A stretch of DNA of 64,000 nucleotides from Gandjariella thermophila. GTDB lineage: Bacteria > Actinomycetota > Actinomycetes > Mycobacteriales > Pseudonocardiaceae. This document shows, piece after piece, positions 52,611 through 61,578 of this stretch. The notes beneath the pieces are model-generated. The model was given only the letters and a program-made list of their open reading frames with translations, did not search any database and had not been told where the DNA came from. The first letter of the stretch is position 1; every line of letters starts with the position of its first letter. A program made the translations under genes and the position numbers. The stretch covers positions 326,750-390,749 of the forward strand of contig NZ_BJFL01000003.1 of assembly GCF_005405885.1 (NCBI RefSeq), read 5' to 3'.

Positions 52611-53954
52611 ATGCCGACAGCGGAGCGAGACCGCCAGGAGCCGGATCTGCCCACCGTGCGTAAAGCGGTGGCGGCCGGTGCCATGGGTAACTGCATCGAA
52701 TGGTTCGACTACGGCGTCTACAGCTACGTGGCCGCCACCATCGGCAAGGTGTTCTTCCCCTCGCACTCGTCCACCGCCGCGCTGCTGTCGTCGTTCGGCG
52801 TACTCGCGGTGTCGTTCGTGGTGCGGCCGTTCGGCGGGTTCTTCTTCGGCCCGCTCGGCGACAAGTTCGGCCGGCGCAGGGTACTGGCCACCACGATCAT
52901 CCTCATGTCGGCGGCGACGTTCGTCATCGGCGTGCTGCCCACCTACGAGAAGGTCGGCGTGCTGGCGCCGGCACTGCTCGTGCTGGCCCGCCTGGTACAG
53001 GGCTTCTCCACCGGCGGCGAGTACGGCGGCGCGGCCACGTTCATCGCCGAGTACGCGCCGGACCGCCGGCGCGGATTCATGGGTAGCTGGCTGGAGTTCG
53101 GCACGCTGACCGGTTTCAGCCTGGGCGCCGGGATCGCCGCGGTGTGCACGGTGGCCCTGCCGCAGGATTCGATGCTCGCCTGGGGCTGGCGCATCCCGTT
53201 CCTGATCGCCGGCCCGCTCGGGCTGATCGGGTTGTACCTGCGTACCCGTCTGGAGGACACGCCGGCGTTCGAGGCGATGCTGCACGAGAACGAGGTGGCC
53301 CGCTCCCCACTGCGCGAGACGATCACCCAGAACTGGCGGCAGATCCTGAACCTCATCGGCATCGTCGTGCTGATCAACGTCGCCGACTACACGCTGCTCA
53401 CCTACATGCCCAGCTACCTGACCGAGACGCTGAAGATCGGGGAGACCACCTCGCTGCTGGTCACCATCGGCGTCATGCTGGCGATGATGGTGGTGATCGC
53501 GCCGCTGGGTGCGCTATCCGACCGGATCGGCCGCAAGCCGGTGCTGATGACCGCGTGCGTCGGCTACCTGCTGCTCAGCTACCCGGCGTTCGTGCTGATG
53601 TCGCACGGCAGCGTGGTGCAGACCGCGCTGGGCATGGGCCTGATGGCGCTGCTGCTGGTGCTGCTGCTGAGCGTGATCGGCTCGACGCTGCCGGCGATGT
53701 TCCCGTGCCGGGTGCGGTACGGCTCCTTCGCCATCGGCTACAACCTGTCCACCTCGGCGTTCGGCGGCACGGCGCCGTTCGTCATCACCGCACTGATCAA
53801 GGCGACCGGCAGCACCATGGTGCCGGCGTACTACCTGATGGCGGCCGCGCTGATCGCCGCGGTGCCGATCCTGATCATCCCGGAGACGGCCGGCGCCTCG
53901 CTGCGGATCAAGGCGACAGAGGCCCCTGGCCTGGTCGCCACGCCGACGAAGTAA
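52611..53954 (+). CDS. MFS transporter, metabolite:H+ symporter family (ProP-like)
   Basis: The 447-residue protein starts MPTAERDRQEPDLPTVRKAV after GGGAGGTCGGGG. Twelve membrane segments are predicted. The MHS signature is present: GAMGNCIEWFDYGVYSY at the start of TM1, VRPFGGFFFGPLGDKFGRRRVLA (motif A loop, split here) and ARLVQGFSTGGEYGGAATF in TM4, with a second DRIGRKP loop in the middle. Close relatives carry proline/betaine or dicarboxylates with protons. It is a single-gene unit ending before a strong terminator. Confidence 0.9.
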   Translation: MPTAERDRQEPDLPTVRKAVAAGAMGNCIEWFDYGVYSYVAATIGKVFFPSHSSTAALLSSFGVLAVSFVVRPFGGFFFGPLGDKFGRRRVLATTIILMSAATFVIGVLPTYEKVGVLAPALLVLARLVQGFSTGGEYGGAATFIAEYAPDRRRGFMGSWLEFGTLTGFSLGAGIAAVCTVALPQDSMLAWGWRIPFLIAGPLGLIGLYLRTRLEDTPAFEAMLHENEVARSPLRETITQNWRQILNLIGIVVLINVADYTLLTYMPSYLTETLKIGETTSLLVTIGVMLAMMVVIAPLGALSDRIGRKPVLMTACVGYLLLSYPAFVLMSHGSVVQTALGMGLMALLLVLLLSVIGSTLPAMFPCRVRYGSFAIGYNLSTSAFGGTAPFVITALIKATGSTMVPAYYLMAAALIAAVPILIIPETAGASLRIKATEAPGLVATPTK

Positions 53955-53968
53955 CCGCAGGGCCGTCC

Positions 53969-54013
53969 CGGCGCCCGTGGGAACCGGAGCAGTTCCGGTC
54001 CCGACGGGCGCCG
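53969..54013. terminator. Bidirectional terminator
   Basis: CGGCGCCCGT (53969-53978) pairs with ACGGGCGCCG (54004-54013), with a further GGGAACCGG/CCGGTCCC stem inside, between the convergent transporter and surface-protein genes. Confidence 0.8.
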
Positions 54014-54020
54014 CGGCGGT

Positions 54021-54704
54021 TCAGCCGCGCCGGCGGGCGGCCCGGCGGCGGGCCAGGGTGAGCGCGGTGCCGCCGCCGAGCAGCAGCGCCGCGGCCAGGC
54101 CGAGCGGAAGCGCGGAGTCGAAGCCGGTGTTGGCGAGCCTGCCGTTCTCGCTCGCCGCGGCCACCGCGGACGCGCTGGTCGTGGTCCTGCCGGTGGCCGC
54201 CGCACCGCCGGCCGGGGTGCTCGACCGCGCGGTCGACGAGCCGCTGGCCGGTGGCTTGGACGTGCTCGGCGGCTTCGGGGTGGAGGACTTCGTCCCGGTG
54301 CCGCAGGCGAACCAGTGGCTGATCGTCGCCGGCTGGCCACTCTTGCCGGCCAGCGGCGCGTGCAGCCGGGACCAGTCGGTCAGCCCGGTGTAGACGTTGT
54401 AGGCAGGGCTGCCCTTGACCACCACGCCGGTCAGGGTGACACCGTCGGGCACGCCGGTGATGGTGATGTAGGTGTTGCCGTCGATGTTCGCCTCGACGTC
54501 GACCGCCTGGCCGGGCAGCCCGGCGCCGGCGCACTCGCCGTCGTGCACGTTGCCCGGCTTGGCGACGGCGCGGACATCACCGCTCTGCGGCGGCGTCGAC
54601 GGGGTGGCGTGCGCCGCCGCGGCGGCACCGAGCACGGTGAGCAACGCGAGCGGGGCGGCGAGGAGAACTCGTCTGACACCCGCGGACAGGGAGGAACCCA
54701 CCAT
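54021..54704 (-). CDS. Cell-wall-anchored surface protein with LANTG sortase signal
   Basis: The 227-residue protein has a signal peptide (RRVLLAAPLALLTVLGAAAAAHATP) and a compact domain with GECAGAGLPGQAVDVEANID and NTYITITGVPDGVTLTGVVVKG. The Cys in GEC and in HWFACGTG may pair. A Ser/Thr/Pro linker follows. The C-terminus has LANTG at 190-194, a hydrophobic segment (LPLGLAAALLLGGGTALTLA) and RRRAARRRG, a complete class-E (LAxTG) sorting signal. No sortase gene is in the window. The domain with its KGSPAYNVYTGL segment is found in other actinomycete surface proteins of unknown function. Confidence 0.82.
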   Translation of the reverse strand: MVGSSLSAGVRRVLLAAPLALLTVLGAAAAAHATPSTPPQSGDVRAVAKPGNVHDGECAGAGLPGQAVDVEANIDGNTYITITGVPDGVTLTGVVVKGSPAYNVYTGLTDWSRLHAPLAGKSGQPATISHWFACGTGTKSSTPKPPSTSKPPASGSSTARSSTPAGGAAATGRTTTSASAVAAASENGRLANTGFDSALPLGLAAALLLGGGTALTLARRRAARRRG

Positions 54705-54890
54705 GGACCGTCCTTAGGGGAATGCGGGGTGGTTCGGGTGCCCGCATCCTGCCCGTCCAAATGGGTGAAATCCACGCTGTGACCAGGCTCTTCGCCGGTT
54801 CGTGAGCAGTCCGTTAACCGGCGCGGCCGGCGACCCACCGATGGTGCGCGCCAGCCCGCCGAAGCTACTCCGAACGGGTGATCGCGGTGG

Positions 54891-55169
54891 TCAGGCTGGT
54901 CGCGCGGTCCACACCGGCGCCTCGCCGCCCGGGTCGCCGTGCTCGGCCGCCGGCGGGAAGACGCGGACCTGCCTGGCGTCGCAGTCGGTGCAGCCCTCGC
55001 AGGTGCACAGGTACCGGCGCAGGGTGAGTTGCGGGAAGTGTTCCTCGGACACGACACCGTAGCTGTGCGTCCCCTCCACGCACGGGCATCGCCCGCCGAG
55101 CACGAACGGCCGAGTCGGCGCGTCGTGGTGCGCGAGGGACCACAGGAACCTGCTGAAGATGGTGGTCAC
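54891..55169 (-). CDS. Small Cys-rich protein, probable metal binder
   Basis: The protein is 92 residues from GTG 55169 (VTTIFSRFLWSLAHHD), which has GGAGG upstream; ATG 55181 is an alternative. The centre carries GGRCPCVEGTHSYG and, later, YLCTCEGCTDCDARQVRV, that is six Cys in CxC, CxC and CxxC arrangement, enough for a zinc or iron site. No family is known to me. It is preceded by an 8-bp-armed palindrome (GCGTCCACTGTGGACGC, 55236-55252) that may mark its promoter. Confidence 0.65.
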   Translation of the reverse strand: MTTIFSRFLWSLAHHDAPTRPFVLGGRCPCVEGTHSYGVVSEEHFPQLTLRRYLCTCEGCTDCDARQVRVFPPAAEHGDPGGEAPVWTARPA

Positions 55170-55273
55170 CGGGGCCTCCATGCGGCCACGAGCCGCACCG
55201 TGCCCTCCCGCCGGGCGGCTCGACACCAGCCTACCGCGTCCACTGTGGACGCCCCGGTGGCTCTTCGAGCCCG

Positions 55274-55301
55274 GTGGGCCCGGCACGACGGCCGGGCCCA
55301 C
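55274..55301 (-). terminator. Terminator after the aldo/keto reductase gene
   Basis: GTGGGCCCGGC (55274-55284) and GCCGGGCCCAC (55291-55301) pair over 11 bp with a 6-base loop immediately after the leftward aldo/keto reductase stop. Confidence 0.75.
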
Positions 55302-55311
55302 CACGGGATCC

Positions 55312-56142
55312 TCAGGCGCCGAAACGGTCCGGGTGAGGACCGATCCGGGTGCCGTCGTCCAGCGTCGCGATCCGTTCCAGGTCCGCCTGGTCCAACTCGA
55401 AGTCGAACACGTCGATGTTCTCCTTGATCCGGGCCGGGGTGGCGGACTTGGGGATCACCACGTTCCCCAGTTGCAGGTGCCAGCGCAGCACGATCTGCGC
55501 CGGCGTCTTGCCATGCTTCTCGGCCAGCGCGGTGATCTCCGGGTGCCGCAGCAGATCCCCGCCCCTGGCGAGCGGGCTCCACGCCTCGGTGGCGATGCCG
55601 TGCTCGGCGTGGAAGGCGCGCAGCGCCTCCTGCGGCAGCCGCGGGTGCAGCTCGATCTGGTTGACCACCGGCACCGTGTCGGTCTCGTCGAACAGCCGGT
55701 GCAGGTGCGGGATCTGGAAGTTGGACACGCCGATCGCCCGTACCCGGCCGTCGGCCTGCAGCTTCTCGAACGCCCGCCAGGTGTCCACGTACCTGTCGGC
55801 GCCGGGCACCGGCCAGTGGATCAGGTACAGGTCGAGGTAGTCCAACCCGAGGTTACGCAGGCTGGCCTCGAACGCGCGCATGGTGGCGTCGTAGCCGTGG
55901 TCGTCGTTCCACAGCTTGGTGGTGATGAACAGTTCCTCGCGCGGCAGCCCGGACGCGGCGACGGCCCGGCCGACACCGGCCTCGTTGTGGTACATCGCCG
56001 CGGTGTCGATGCTGCGGTAGCCCGCCTCCAGGGCGGCGGCCACGGCATCCGGCGTCCGCTCGTCCGGCACCTGCCACACGCCGAAGCCGAGCTGCGGCAT
56101 CTCCACGCCGTTGTTGAGCCCGATCCGCGGAACCTGCGCCAT
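55312..56142 (-). CDS. Aldo/keto reductase
   Basis: The 276-residue TIM-barrel oxidoreductase starts MAQVPRIGLNNGVEMPQLGF after ACGGAGGGGC. Catalytic residues lie in RSIDTAAMYHNEAGVG (Asp, Tyr), FITTKLWNDDHG (Lys) and LYLIHWPVPG (His). NADPH-binding is indicated by IPKSATPARIKENIDVFDFEL. It resembles 2,5-diketogluconate reductase-type AKRs of actinomycetes. The physiological substrate is unknown. Confidence 0.9.
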   Translation of the reverse strand: MAQVPRIGLNNGVEMPQLGFGVWQVPDERTPDAVAAALEAGYRSIDTAAMYHNEAGVGRAVAASGLPREELFITTKLWNDDHGYDATMRAFEASLRNLGLDYLDLYLIHWPVPGADRYVDTWRAFEKLQADGRVRAIGVSNFQIPHLHRLFDETDTVPVVNQIELHPRLPQEALRAFHAEHGIATEAWSPLARGGDLLRHPEITALAEKHGKTPAQIVLRWHLQLGNVVIPKSATPARIKENIDVFDFELDQADLERIATLDDGTRIGPHPDRFGA

Positions 56143-56246
56143 GCGAAGCCCCTCCGTAAACGATTACGGTCTGTTCACTTCCGCACAACAGGTGCCGTCA
56201 CCGGAGACTTCCAAGATGAGACTCGTGTCTCACCCGCACGGAGCGG

Positions 56247-56690
56247 TCAGCTCCGGACGATGGTGTCCAGCTTGCCCAGCACCTCGTCGTAGATGCGGCG
56301 CATGCCGAGCGGGGCGAAGGTCCGCTCGAAGAAGCCGCCGATGCCGGACGCCCCGCGCCAGGTGGTCTCCACGTGCACGGTGCTGCGGTTGCCGTCGGCC
56401 GGCCGCACCGTCCAGGTGGTCACCATGCTCGAATTGGTGTCCCGCTCGACCAGGCGCCCCGGCTCCGGTTCGCTGACCTCCACCAGACAGTCACGTACCC
56501 GCTTCTTGGTGGCCTGAAGCTTCCAGTGCACCCGGGTTCCCGCGCCGCGGCCGCCCTCGCGCACCTCGTACTCGCGGTAGTTGTCGGTCAGCATCCTCGG
56601 CCGGGTCTCGGCGTAGTCGGCGAGGGCCGCGAGCACCCGCTCCGGCTCCCCTTCGACCACCCGCTCGGCCGTGACCACCACCTGTGCCAT
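56247..56690 (-). CDS. SRPBCC family protein
   Basis: The 147-residue protein starts MAQVVVTAERVVEGEPERVLAAL after GGAGGGACTGTC. It has the START-like helix-grip arrangement: an initial strand and short helix with ALADYAETRPRMLTDNY, a beta sheet (TRVHWKLQATKKRVRDCLVEV, STVHVETTWRG) and a final long helix GMRRIYDEVLGKLDTIV. It probably binds a lipid or small hydrophobic ligand. It is a single gene in the leftward direction. Confidence 0.83.
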   Translation of the reverse strand: MAQVVVTAERVVEGEPERVLAALADYAETRPRMLTDNYREYEVREGGRGAGTRVHWKLQATKKRVRDCLVEVSEPEPGRLVERDTNSSMVTTWTVRPADGNRSTVHVETTWRGASGIGGFFERTFAPLGMRRIYDEVLGKLDTIVRS

Positions 56691-56801
56691 GACAGTCCCT
56701 CCAGGGTGTCTTCTCCCGTAGTGCGGGAGCGAACTCCTGCTGGGCTCATCGTGCCGGACCGGCGCCCGCGCGGCGCATCGAGGTCGACGGCGCGCGGAGG
56801 G

Positions 56802-57905
56802 TCACTCGCTGATGCGGCGGATCGCGCTGCGCGGGCCGATCGAGTCGATGCTGGCCACCTTGATCGGTACGCCCTCGGTGGAGGCGTGCACCGCCCGGTA
56901 GTGGTCGATGGCGATGGCCACGTGGTGCACCGGGCTGTAGTAGAAGATCAGGTCGCCGGCCCGCACGTCGTCCCGGGACACCGGAATCCCCACGCCGGAC
57001 TGGGCGGCGGCGGTGCGCGGCAGGACCACTCCGGCGCTGCGGTACGCGGCCCAGGTCAGCCCCGAGCAGTCGTACGCGTTCGGACCCGTGGCGCCGGACA
57101 CGTACGGCTTGCCGAGCTGGTCGAGGGCGAACATCACCGCCGCGCCTGCCGCGCCCGCCGGCGCGGTGACGACCGGTATGTCGCCCACCGAGATCAGCCC
57201 GGCGCGCACCGGTCCGGCCAGCCGGCCCAGCGCCACCCGGACGGCGAGGATCTGGGCCTGCAGGTCCCGCTGGCGCTGCTCGATGCCGGCGATCAGCCGA
57301 GCCGCCGCGGCGCTGGCCTGTTCCGCACGGTTCCTGGCGTCCTCGTCCCGGCCGCGGGCGTCGGCGGCCTGGTCGGCGGCGGCCGACAGCCGGTCCATCG
57401 CATCCTTGTTGTCCCGCGCTAACAGCGCGATCGCGGCGGAGCGGGCCAGGAAGTCGCGGGCCGAGTCGCTGGTCAGCAGCGCGGAGAGCTGCTGCAGCCG
57501 GGCGCCCTCGAAGGACGCCTCGGTCAGCCGGTCGACCTGGCCGCGGAACGCCTCCTGCGCCGCCCTCGCCCGGTCCTCGGCCTGCCGGGCCTGCGCCAGG
57601 TCGGTGTTCGCCCGGTCGACCTCGGCCTGCCAGGACTTGAGCTGCTCACGCGCGTCAAGCAACTGCTCGCTGGTCTGTTCCAGCTGATTGCTCAGGTCCT
57701 GGTACTGGCGAAGCTGGTCGGTGGCCGGGTCGGCGCCGGCCGGCGGCACCAGGCCGAGGGCCGCGGACACCGCGCCCGGAAGGAGCACCCCCGCCACCAC
57801 TCGCTGACCGAGGTACCGCCACGGGCGCCGCGACGGCCCTCGCCACGAATGCCGCCATGACTTCCGCCACGAATGCGGCCGCGTCCGGAACGGATGTGAC
57901 GCCAC
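56802..57905 (-). CDS. NlpC/P60 peptidoglycan endopeptidase (RipA-like)
   Basis: The 367-residue protein starts at GTG 57905 with a long, Arg/Trp-rich n-region (FRTRPHSWRKSWRHSWRG) before a signal core VVAGVLLPGAVSAALG ending near PAGADP. A coiled-coil domain occupies about 62-230 (LRQYQDLSNQLEQTSEQLLD, NRAEQASAAAARL). The NlpC/P60 domain has C280 in NAYDCSGLTWAAY, H328 in VHHVAIAI and H340 in RAVHAST. It cleaves between D-Glu and m-DAP in stem peptides during cell separation. The coiled coil should inhibit or position the enzyme. Confidence 0.9.
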   Translation of the reverse strand: MASHPFRTRPHSWRKSWRHSWRGPSRRPWRYLGQRVVAGVLLPGAVSAALGLVPPAGADPATDQLRQYQDLSNQLEQTSEQLLDAREQLKSWQAEVDRANTDLAQARQAEDRARAAQEAFRGQVDRLTEASFEGARLQQLSALLTSDSARDFLARSAAIALLARDNKDAMDRLSAAADQAADARGRDEDARNRAEQASAAAARLIAGIEQRQRDLQAQILAVRVALGRLAGPVRAGLISVGDIPVVTAPAGAAGAAVMFALDQLGKPYVSGATGPNAYDCSGLTWAAYRSAGVVLPRTAAAQSGVGIPVSRDDVRAGDLIFYYSPVHHVAIAIDHYRAVHASTEGVPIKVASIDSIGPRSAIRRISE

Positions 57906-58271
57906 CAGTGCCCTCTGCCCTTCGCTGCCTCACCCGCCGACCGCGAACCCCCACCCGTCACCGGCGGTGATCCCGCGTCGCCGCCCCCTGGCGACGGACA
58001 ACCGCGAAACCGCTGGGCACAGTACCCAGAACACGATCGAGTGAGCTGGACCGCCCCCGCGGCAACTACGTTCCGTATTCGCATGTCGCGCCGGCGCCAC
58101 TCCGGCTCCGCGCCGCCGAGGCCTCCGCGCGGGACGATCGGCGACCTGCGGCCGGCGGTCCGCTGTTCCACCATGGAGACGGGAACCTGCCGGCGAGTCG
58201 CAGTGCCCGCGTCGAGCCGCGGCACCCCAAGCGGCCACCGTGCGCCTGGACCGGCGAAGGAAGGTGTACCC
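57906..58271. other. Gene-free divergent promoter region
   Basis: The 366 bases between the leftward endopeptidase and rightward aconitase hold both promoters. No gene, riboswitch or known element was recognised. A long antisense frame through aconitase reaches into it and was discounted. Confidence 0.4.
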
Positions 58272-60233
58272 ATGGGTCGCAACGTCACCCAGCAACTCAT
58301 CGCCGCCCACCTGGTCAGTGGGGAGATGACGCCGGGCGAGGAGATCGGGCTGACCATCGACCAGACGCTCACCCAGGACGCCACCGGCACGCTGGTCATG
58401 CAGGAACTCGAGTCGCTCGGCCTGGACCGGGTGCGGACCGAGCTCAGCGTGCAGTACGTGGACCACAACCTTCTGCAGGCGGACGAGAAGAACGCCGAGG
58501 ACCACGAGTTCCTCCGCTCGGCCTGCCGGCGCTACGGGCTGTGGTACTCCAAGCCGGGCAACGGCGTCTCCCACCCGACGCACATGCAGCGCTTCGGCGT
58601 GCCGGGCAAGACGCTCGCCGGCTCGGACTCGCACACCTGCGCGGCCGGCTCGCTCGGCATGCTGGCGGTCGGGGTCGGCGGGCTGGAGGTCGCGATGGCG
58701 CTCGCCGGTCGGCCGCTGTACCTGCGGATGCCGGAGGTGTGGGGTGTTCGCCTGGTCGGCGAACTGCCGCCGTGGGTGTCCGCCAAGGACGTGATCCTGG
58801 AGATGCTGCGCCGGCACGGCGTGAAGGGTGGGCTGAACCGGATCATCGAGTACCACGGGCCCGGCCTCGCCGGGCTGTCCGCGATGGACCGGCACGTGAT
58901 CGCCAACATGGGCGCCGAGTTGGGCGCGACCACCACGGTGTTCCCGTCCGACGACGCGGTGCGCGAGTTCCTGCGCGCCGAGGACCGCGAGAACGACTTC
59001 GTGGAGATCACCGCGGACCCGGACGCCGGGTACGACGTCACCGACGAGATCGATCTGTCCGCGTTGGAGCCCCTGATCGCGAGGCCGTCGTCGCCGGACA
59101 ACGTGGTGCCGGTGCGCGAGGTCGCCGGCGAGGTGGTCAGCCAGGTGGTGATCGGTTCGTCGGCCAACCCGGGGCTGCGCGACTACCTGATCGCGGCGCA
59201 CATCGTGCGCGGCCGGCAGACCAGCGACGCGGTCAGCTTCGACGTGAACCCGACGTCCCGGGAGATCTTCTCGGACCTGACCAAGATGGGCGCGACGTTC
59301 GACCTGATCGCCTCGGGCGCGCGCATCCACCAGTCCGGCTGCCTTGGCTGCATCGGCATGGGCCAGGCGCCCGCGGTGGGCCGCAACTCGCTGCGCACCT
59401 TCCCGCGGAACTTCCCGGGCCGCTCCGGCACCAGGGAGGACTCGGTATGGCTGTGCTCCCCGGAGACCGCCGCCGCGGCCGCGCTGACCGGTGTGATCAT
59501 CGACCCCCGCGACCTGGCGGACAAGCTCGGCATCGACCACCCTGAGCTGCGGCTGCCGGAACGTGCCTCGGTGAACGCCGCGATGCTGGTGCCGCCGCTG
59601 CCCAGGGCGGAGGCCCTGCGGGAGCCGCTGAGCAAGGGGCCGAACATCTCCTCGCTCCCGGACTTCCCCCCACTTCCGGACGGCATCGACGCGCCGGTGC
59701 TGCTCAAGGTCGGGGACAACGTTTCCACCGACGAGATCTCCCCGGCCGGCGCCAGGGCATTGCCGTTCCGCTCCAACATCCCCAAGCTGGCCGAGTTCAC
59801 CTTCACCCAGATCGACGAGGACTACCCGCGCCGGGCCGCCGAGGTGAAGGACACCTCCGGTCACGTGGTGGTCGGCGGGGACAACTACGGCCAAGGCTCA
59901 TCCCGCGAGCACGCCGCGATCACCCCGCGACACCTGGGCCTGCGCGCGGTGATCGCCAAGTCGTTCGCGCGCATCCACTGGCAGAACCTGGCCAACTTCG
60001 GCATCCTCGCGCTCGAGTTCGCCGACCCCGCCGACTACGACCGCATCGATGCCGGCGACCGGCTGGTGGTGAACGGCCTGCGCGAGGCGCTCTCCGGCGA
60101 TCGTGAGCTCGTAGTCCGCAACGCCAGCAAGGACCGGGACATCCCGGTGCGGCACCGGCTGTCCCGCCGCCAACTTGACGCCGTGCTGGCCGGCGGCCAG
60201 ATCCCGCTCCTCGCGCGCGAAGGCGAAGCCTGA
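58272..60233 (+). CDS. acn: Aconitate hydratase
   Basis: The 653-residue enzyme isomerises citrate and isocitrate in the TCA cycle. It has the 4Fe-4S ligands in SDSHTCAAGSLG (Cys) and SGCLGCIGMGQAP (two Cys), the substrate motifs VSHPTHMQRFG and MGATFDLIASGARI, and the swivelling domain with GDNVSTDEISPAGA and GGDNYGQGSSREHAA. It is of the shorter, homoaconitase-like form (about 650 residues), unlike the 900-residue AcnA of mycobacteria. AAGGAAGGTG precedes ATG 58272. The last 21 bases of the gene recur 123 bp downstream. Confidence 0.93.
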   Translation: MGRNVTQQLIAAHLVSGEMTPGEEIGLTIDQTLTQDATGTLVMQELESLGLDRVRTELSVQYVDHNLLQADEKNAEDHEFLRSACRRYGLWYSKPGNGVSHPTHMQRFGVPGKTLAGSDSHTCAAGSLGMLAVGVGGLEVAMALAGRPLYLRMPEVWGVRLVGELPPWVSAKDVILEMLRRHGVKGGLNRIIEYHGPGLAGLSAMDRHVIANMGAELGATTTVFPSDDAVREFLRAEDRENDFVEITADPDAGYDVTDEIDLSALEPLIARPSSPDNVVPVREVAGEVVSQVVIGSSANPGLRDYLIAAHIVRGRQTSDAVSFDVNPTSREIFSDLTKMGATFDLIASGARIHQSGCLGCIGMGQAPAVGRNSLRTFPRNFPGRSGTREDSVWLCSPETAAAAALTGVIIDPRDLADKLGIDHPELRLPERASVNAAMLVPPLPRAEALREPLSKGPNISSLPDFPPLPDGIDAPVLLKVGDNVSTDEISPAGARALPFRSNIPKLAEFTFTQIDEDYPRRAAEVKDTSGHVVVGGDNYGQGSSREHAAITPRHLGLRAVIAKSFARIHWQNLANFGILALEFADPADYDRIDAGDRLVVNGLREALSGDRELVVRNASKDRDIPVRHRLSRRQLDAVLAGGQIPLLAREGEA

Positions 60234-60247
60234 CGATCGGCGAGACG
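60213..60247. repeat. 35-bp direct repeat, copy 1 (spans the aconitase stop)
   Basis: GCGCGCGAAGGCGAAGCCTG and the next 15 bases, including the aconitase TGA, recur at 60336-60370 with a single mismatch. Confidence 0.85.
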
Positions 60248-60335
60248 CGGCGACCCCAGGCGCACCAACGCAAAACCCCACACCCAAGGCCGAGCCCCAC
60301 CGAGCCGATCGCCGTGCGCGCAGGAAATCAACACA

Positions 60336-60370
60336 GCGCGCGAAGGCGAAGCCTGACGATCAGCGAGACG
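60336..60370. repeat. 35-bp direct repeat, copy 2
   Basis: A 34-of-35 match to 60213-60247, placed 123 bp downstream and just before the end of the convergent methyltransferase gene. It appears to be a duplicated scrap of the aconitase 3' end. Confidence 0.85.
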
Positions 60371-60384
60371 TGACGGTCTGGCCG

Positions 60385-61500
60385 TCACACCTGGATCAGG
60401 TAAGTGAAGCTCTCCCATTCCGGACCGGCCATCTGGTCGGGCTCGGCCAGCATCACCCGGGAGCCGCAGTGGGCGAACAGGGAGCGCACCAGGTCGGTGT
60501 GCAGCCCATGCATCTCCATGCCGCCGGTGTCTTCCGCGGTCTCGGACCCGGCAGTTCCGCCCGGCACCGGCACTCCGGCCGCGGTGGCCGCCGCCTCGTT
60601 GGTGTCGCTGGGTGGGGCCGCGGTGACCGTCACGCCGGCGCGCGCGGTGCCGCTGCCCACGTCCGCCCACCAGGCCACGAACTCCTGCACCAGGTCGACC
60701 TCGAGGTCCACCGGTCCTTCGGCGTCCGGAGCGCTGACGTGCAGGTCGAGCTCCGTGGACTGTCCCGGCGCCAACTCGGCCGGCAGCGGCGAGCGGCCGT
60801 CGTCGCGCACCACCATCTCGCCACCCGCCCACCAGTGGTTGCCGAGGTTGATCCTGCGGTCGGCCGGCCAGGCGTGCACGCTCTCGTTGGTGACCTGGAC
60901 CCGCAGCGTGATCCGCTCGCCCGGTCGCGCGGTCGCGGGCGGGTCGAGCAGGTCGAGCCGGGCCCGGTAGGCGGCGGGATGGAGCGGTTCGGGGCGCCGG
61001 GGCCGGCTGGGGATCTGCAGGAGCAGCACGCCGCCCGGCCGCACCACCCGCTGTAACTCCAGCAGGCAGCCGAGTTGCACGGCGGGGCGCGCGTGCTGCA
61101 ACACCATCAGGCTGGCGGCGCTGTCGAAGTGGTCGTCGGGGAACGGCAAGGCCCGGCCGTCGTAGTGCACGAACTCGATGCGGTCCGGGTGGCGCACCAC
61201 GCGGCGGGCATGCTCGATCATGGAGTCGGCGATGTCCACGCCGACCACCCGCGGGCCCAGTTCGGCCAGCGCGTTGCTCAGCCGGCCGACGCCGCAACCG
61301 AAGTCGAGCACCAGGTCGCCGAGGGAGAGCCCGGCGCCGGCCACCACGCGGCGGATCATCTCGCCGTGTTCCCGCCCGGTGTCCAGGAACTCCTCGAGGT
61401 CCCACCGGCCGCCACGACGGGCCGGGTCGGACAGCACCGCCCACAGCGGGTCGTCCCGCCCCAGGGTTTCCCAGGTGGTCCTCAGCCGGTCAAGAGCCAC
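60385..61500 (-). CDS. SAM-dependent methyltransferase fused to an Ig-like domain
   Basis: The 371-residue protein starts at GTG 61500 with AAAAGG upstream. The first 185 residues are a type-11 methyltransferase: DLVLDFGCGVGRLSNAL (motif I), GVDIADSMIEHARR, FVHYDGRALPFPDDHFDSAAS and QRVVRPGGVLLLQIP. From about 195 to 285 an Ig-like beta domain follows: ARPGERITLRVQVTNESVHAWPAD, then LGNHWW, and QSTELDLHVSAPDAEG. This type resembles domains that accompany glycan-active enzymes. A Thr/Ala/Gly linker leads to a C-terminal tail LAEPDQMAGPEWESFTYLIQV. The substrate may be a surface glycan, by inference only. Confidence 0.78.
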   Translation of the reverse strand: MALDRLRTTWETLGRDDPLWAVLSDPARRGGRWDLEEFLDTGREHGEMIRRVVAGAGLSLGDLVLDFGCGVGRLSNALAELGPRVVGVDIADSMIEHARRVVRHPDRIEFVHYDGRALPFPDDHFDSAASLMVLQHARPAVQLGCLLELQRVVRPGGVLLLQIPSRPRRPEPLHPAAYRARLDLLDPPATARPGERITLRVQVTNESVHAWPADRRINLGNHWWAGGEMVVRDDGRSPLPAELAPGQSTELDLHVSAPDAEGPVDLEVDLVQEFVAWWADVGSGTARAGVTVTAAPPSDTNEAAATAAGVPVPGGTAGSETAEDTGGMEMHGLHTDLVRSLFAHCGSRVMLAEPDQMAGPEWESFTYLIQV

Positions 61501-61578
61501 ATCGTGCCTTTTCGGTGCGTATCTCGGCGTCGCCCGCCGCCGTGCCGGCGACCGGCACGGCGGCGGCGAGCCGCGACC

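Noticed and set aside
57930..59894. A 654-codon open frame antisense to aconitase
   Set aside because: It is a high-GC shadow of the aconitase gene; its residues are His/Arg/Gly/Val-biased with no domain, while the opposite strand has all aconitase motifs.
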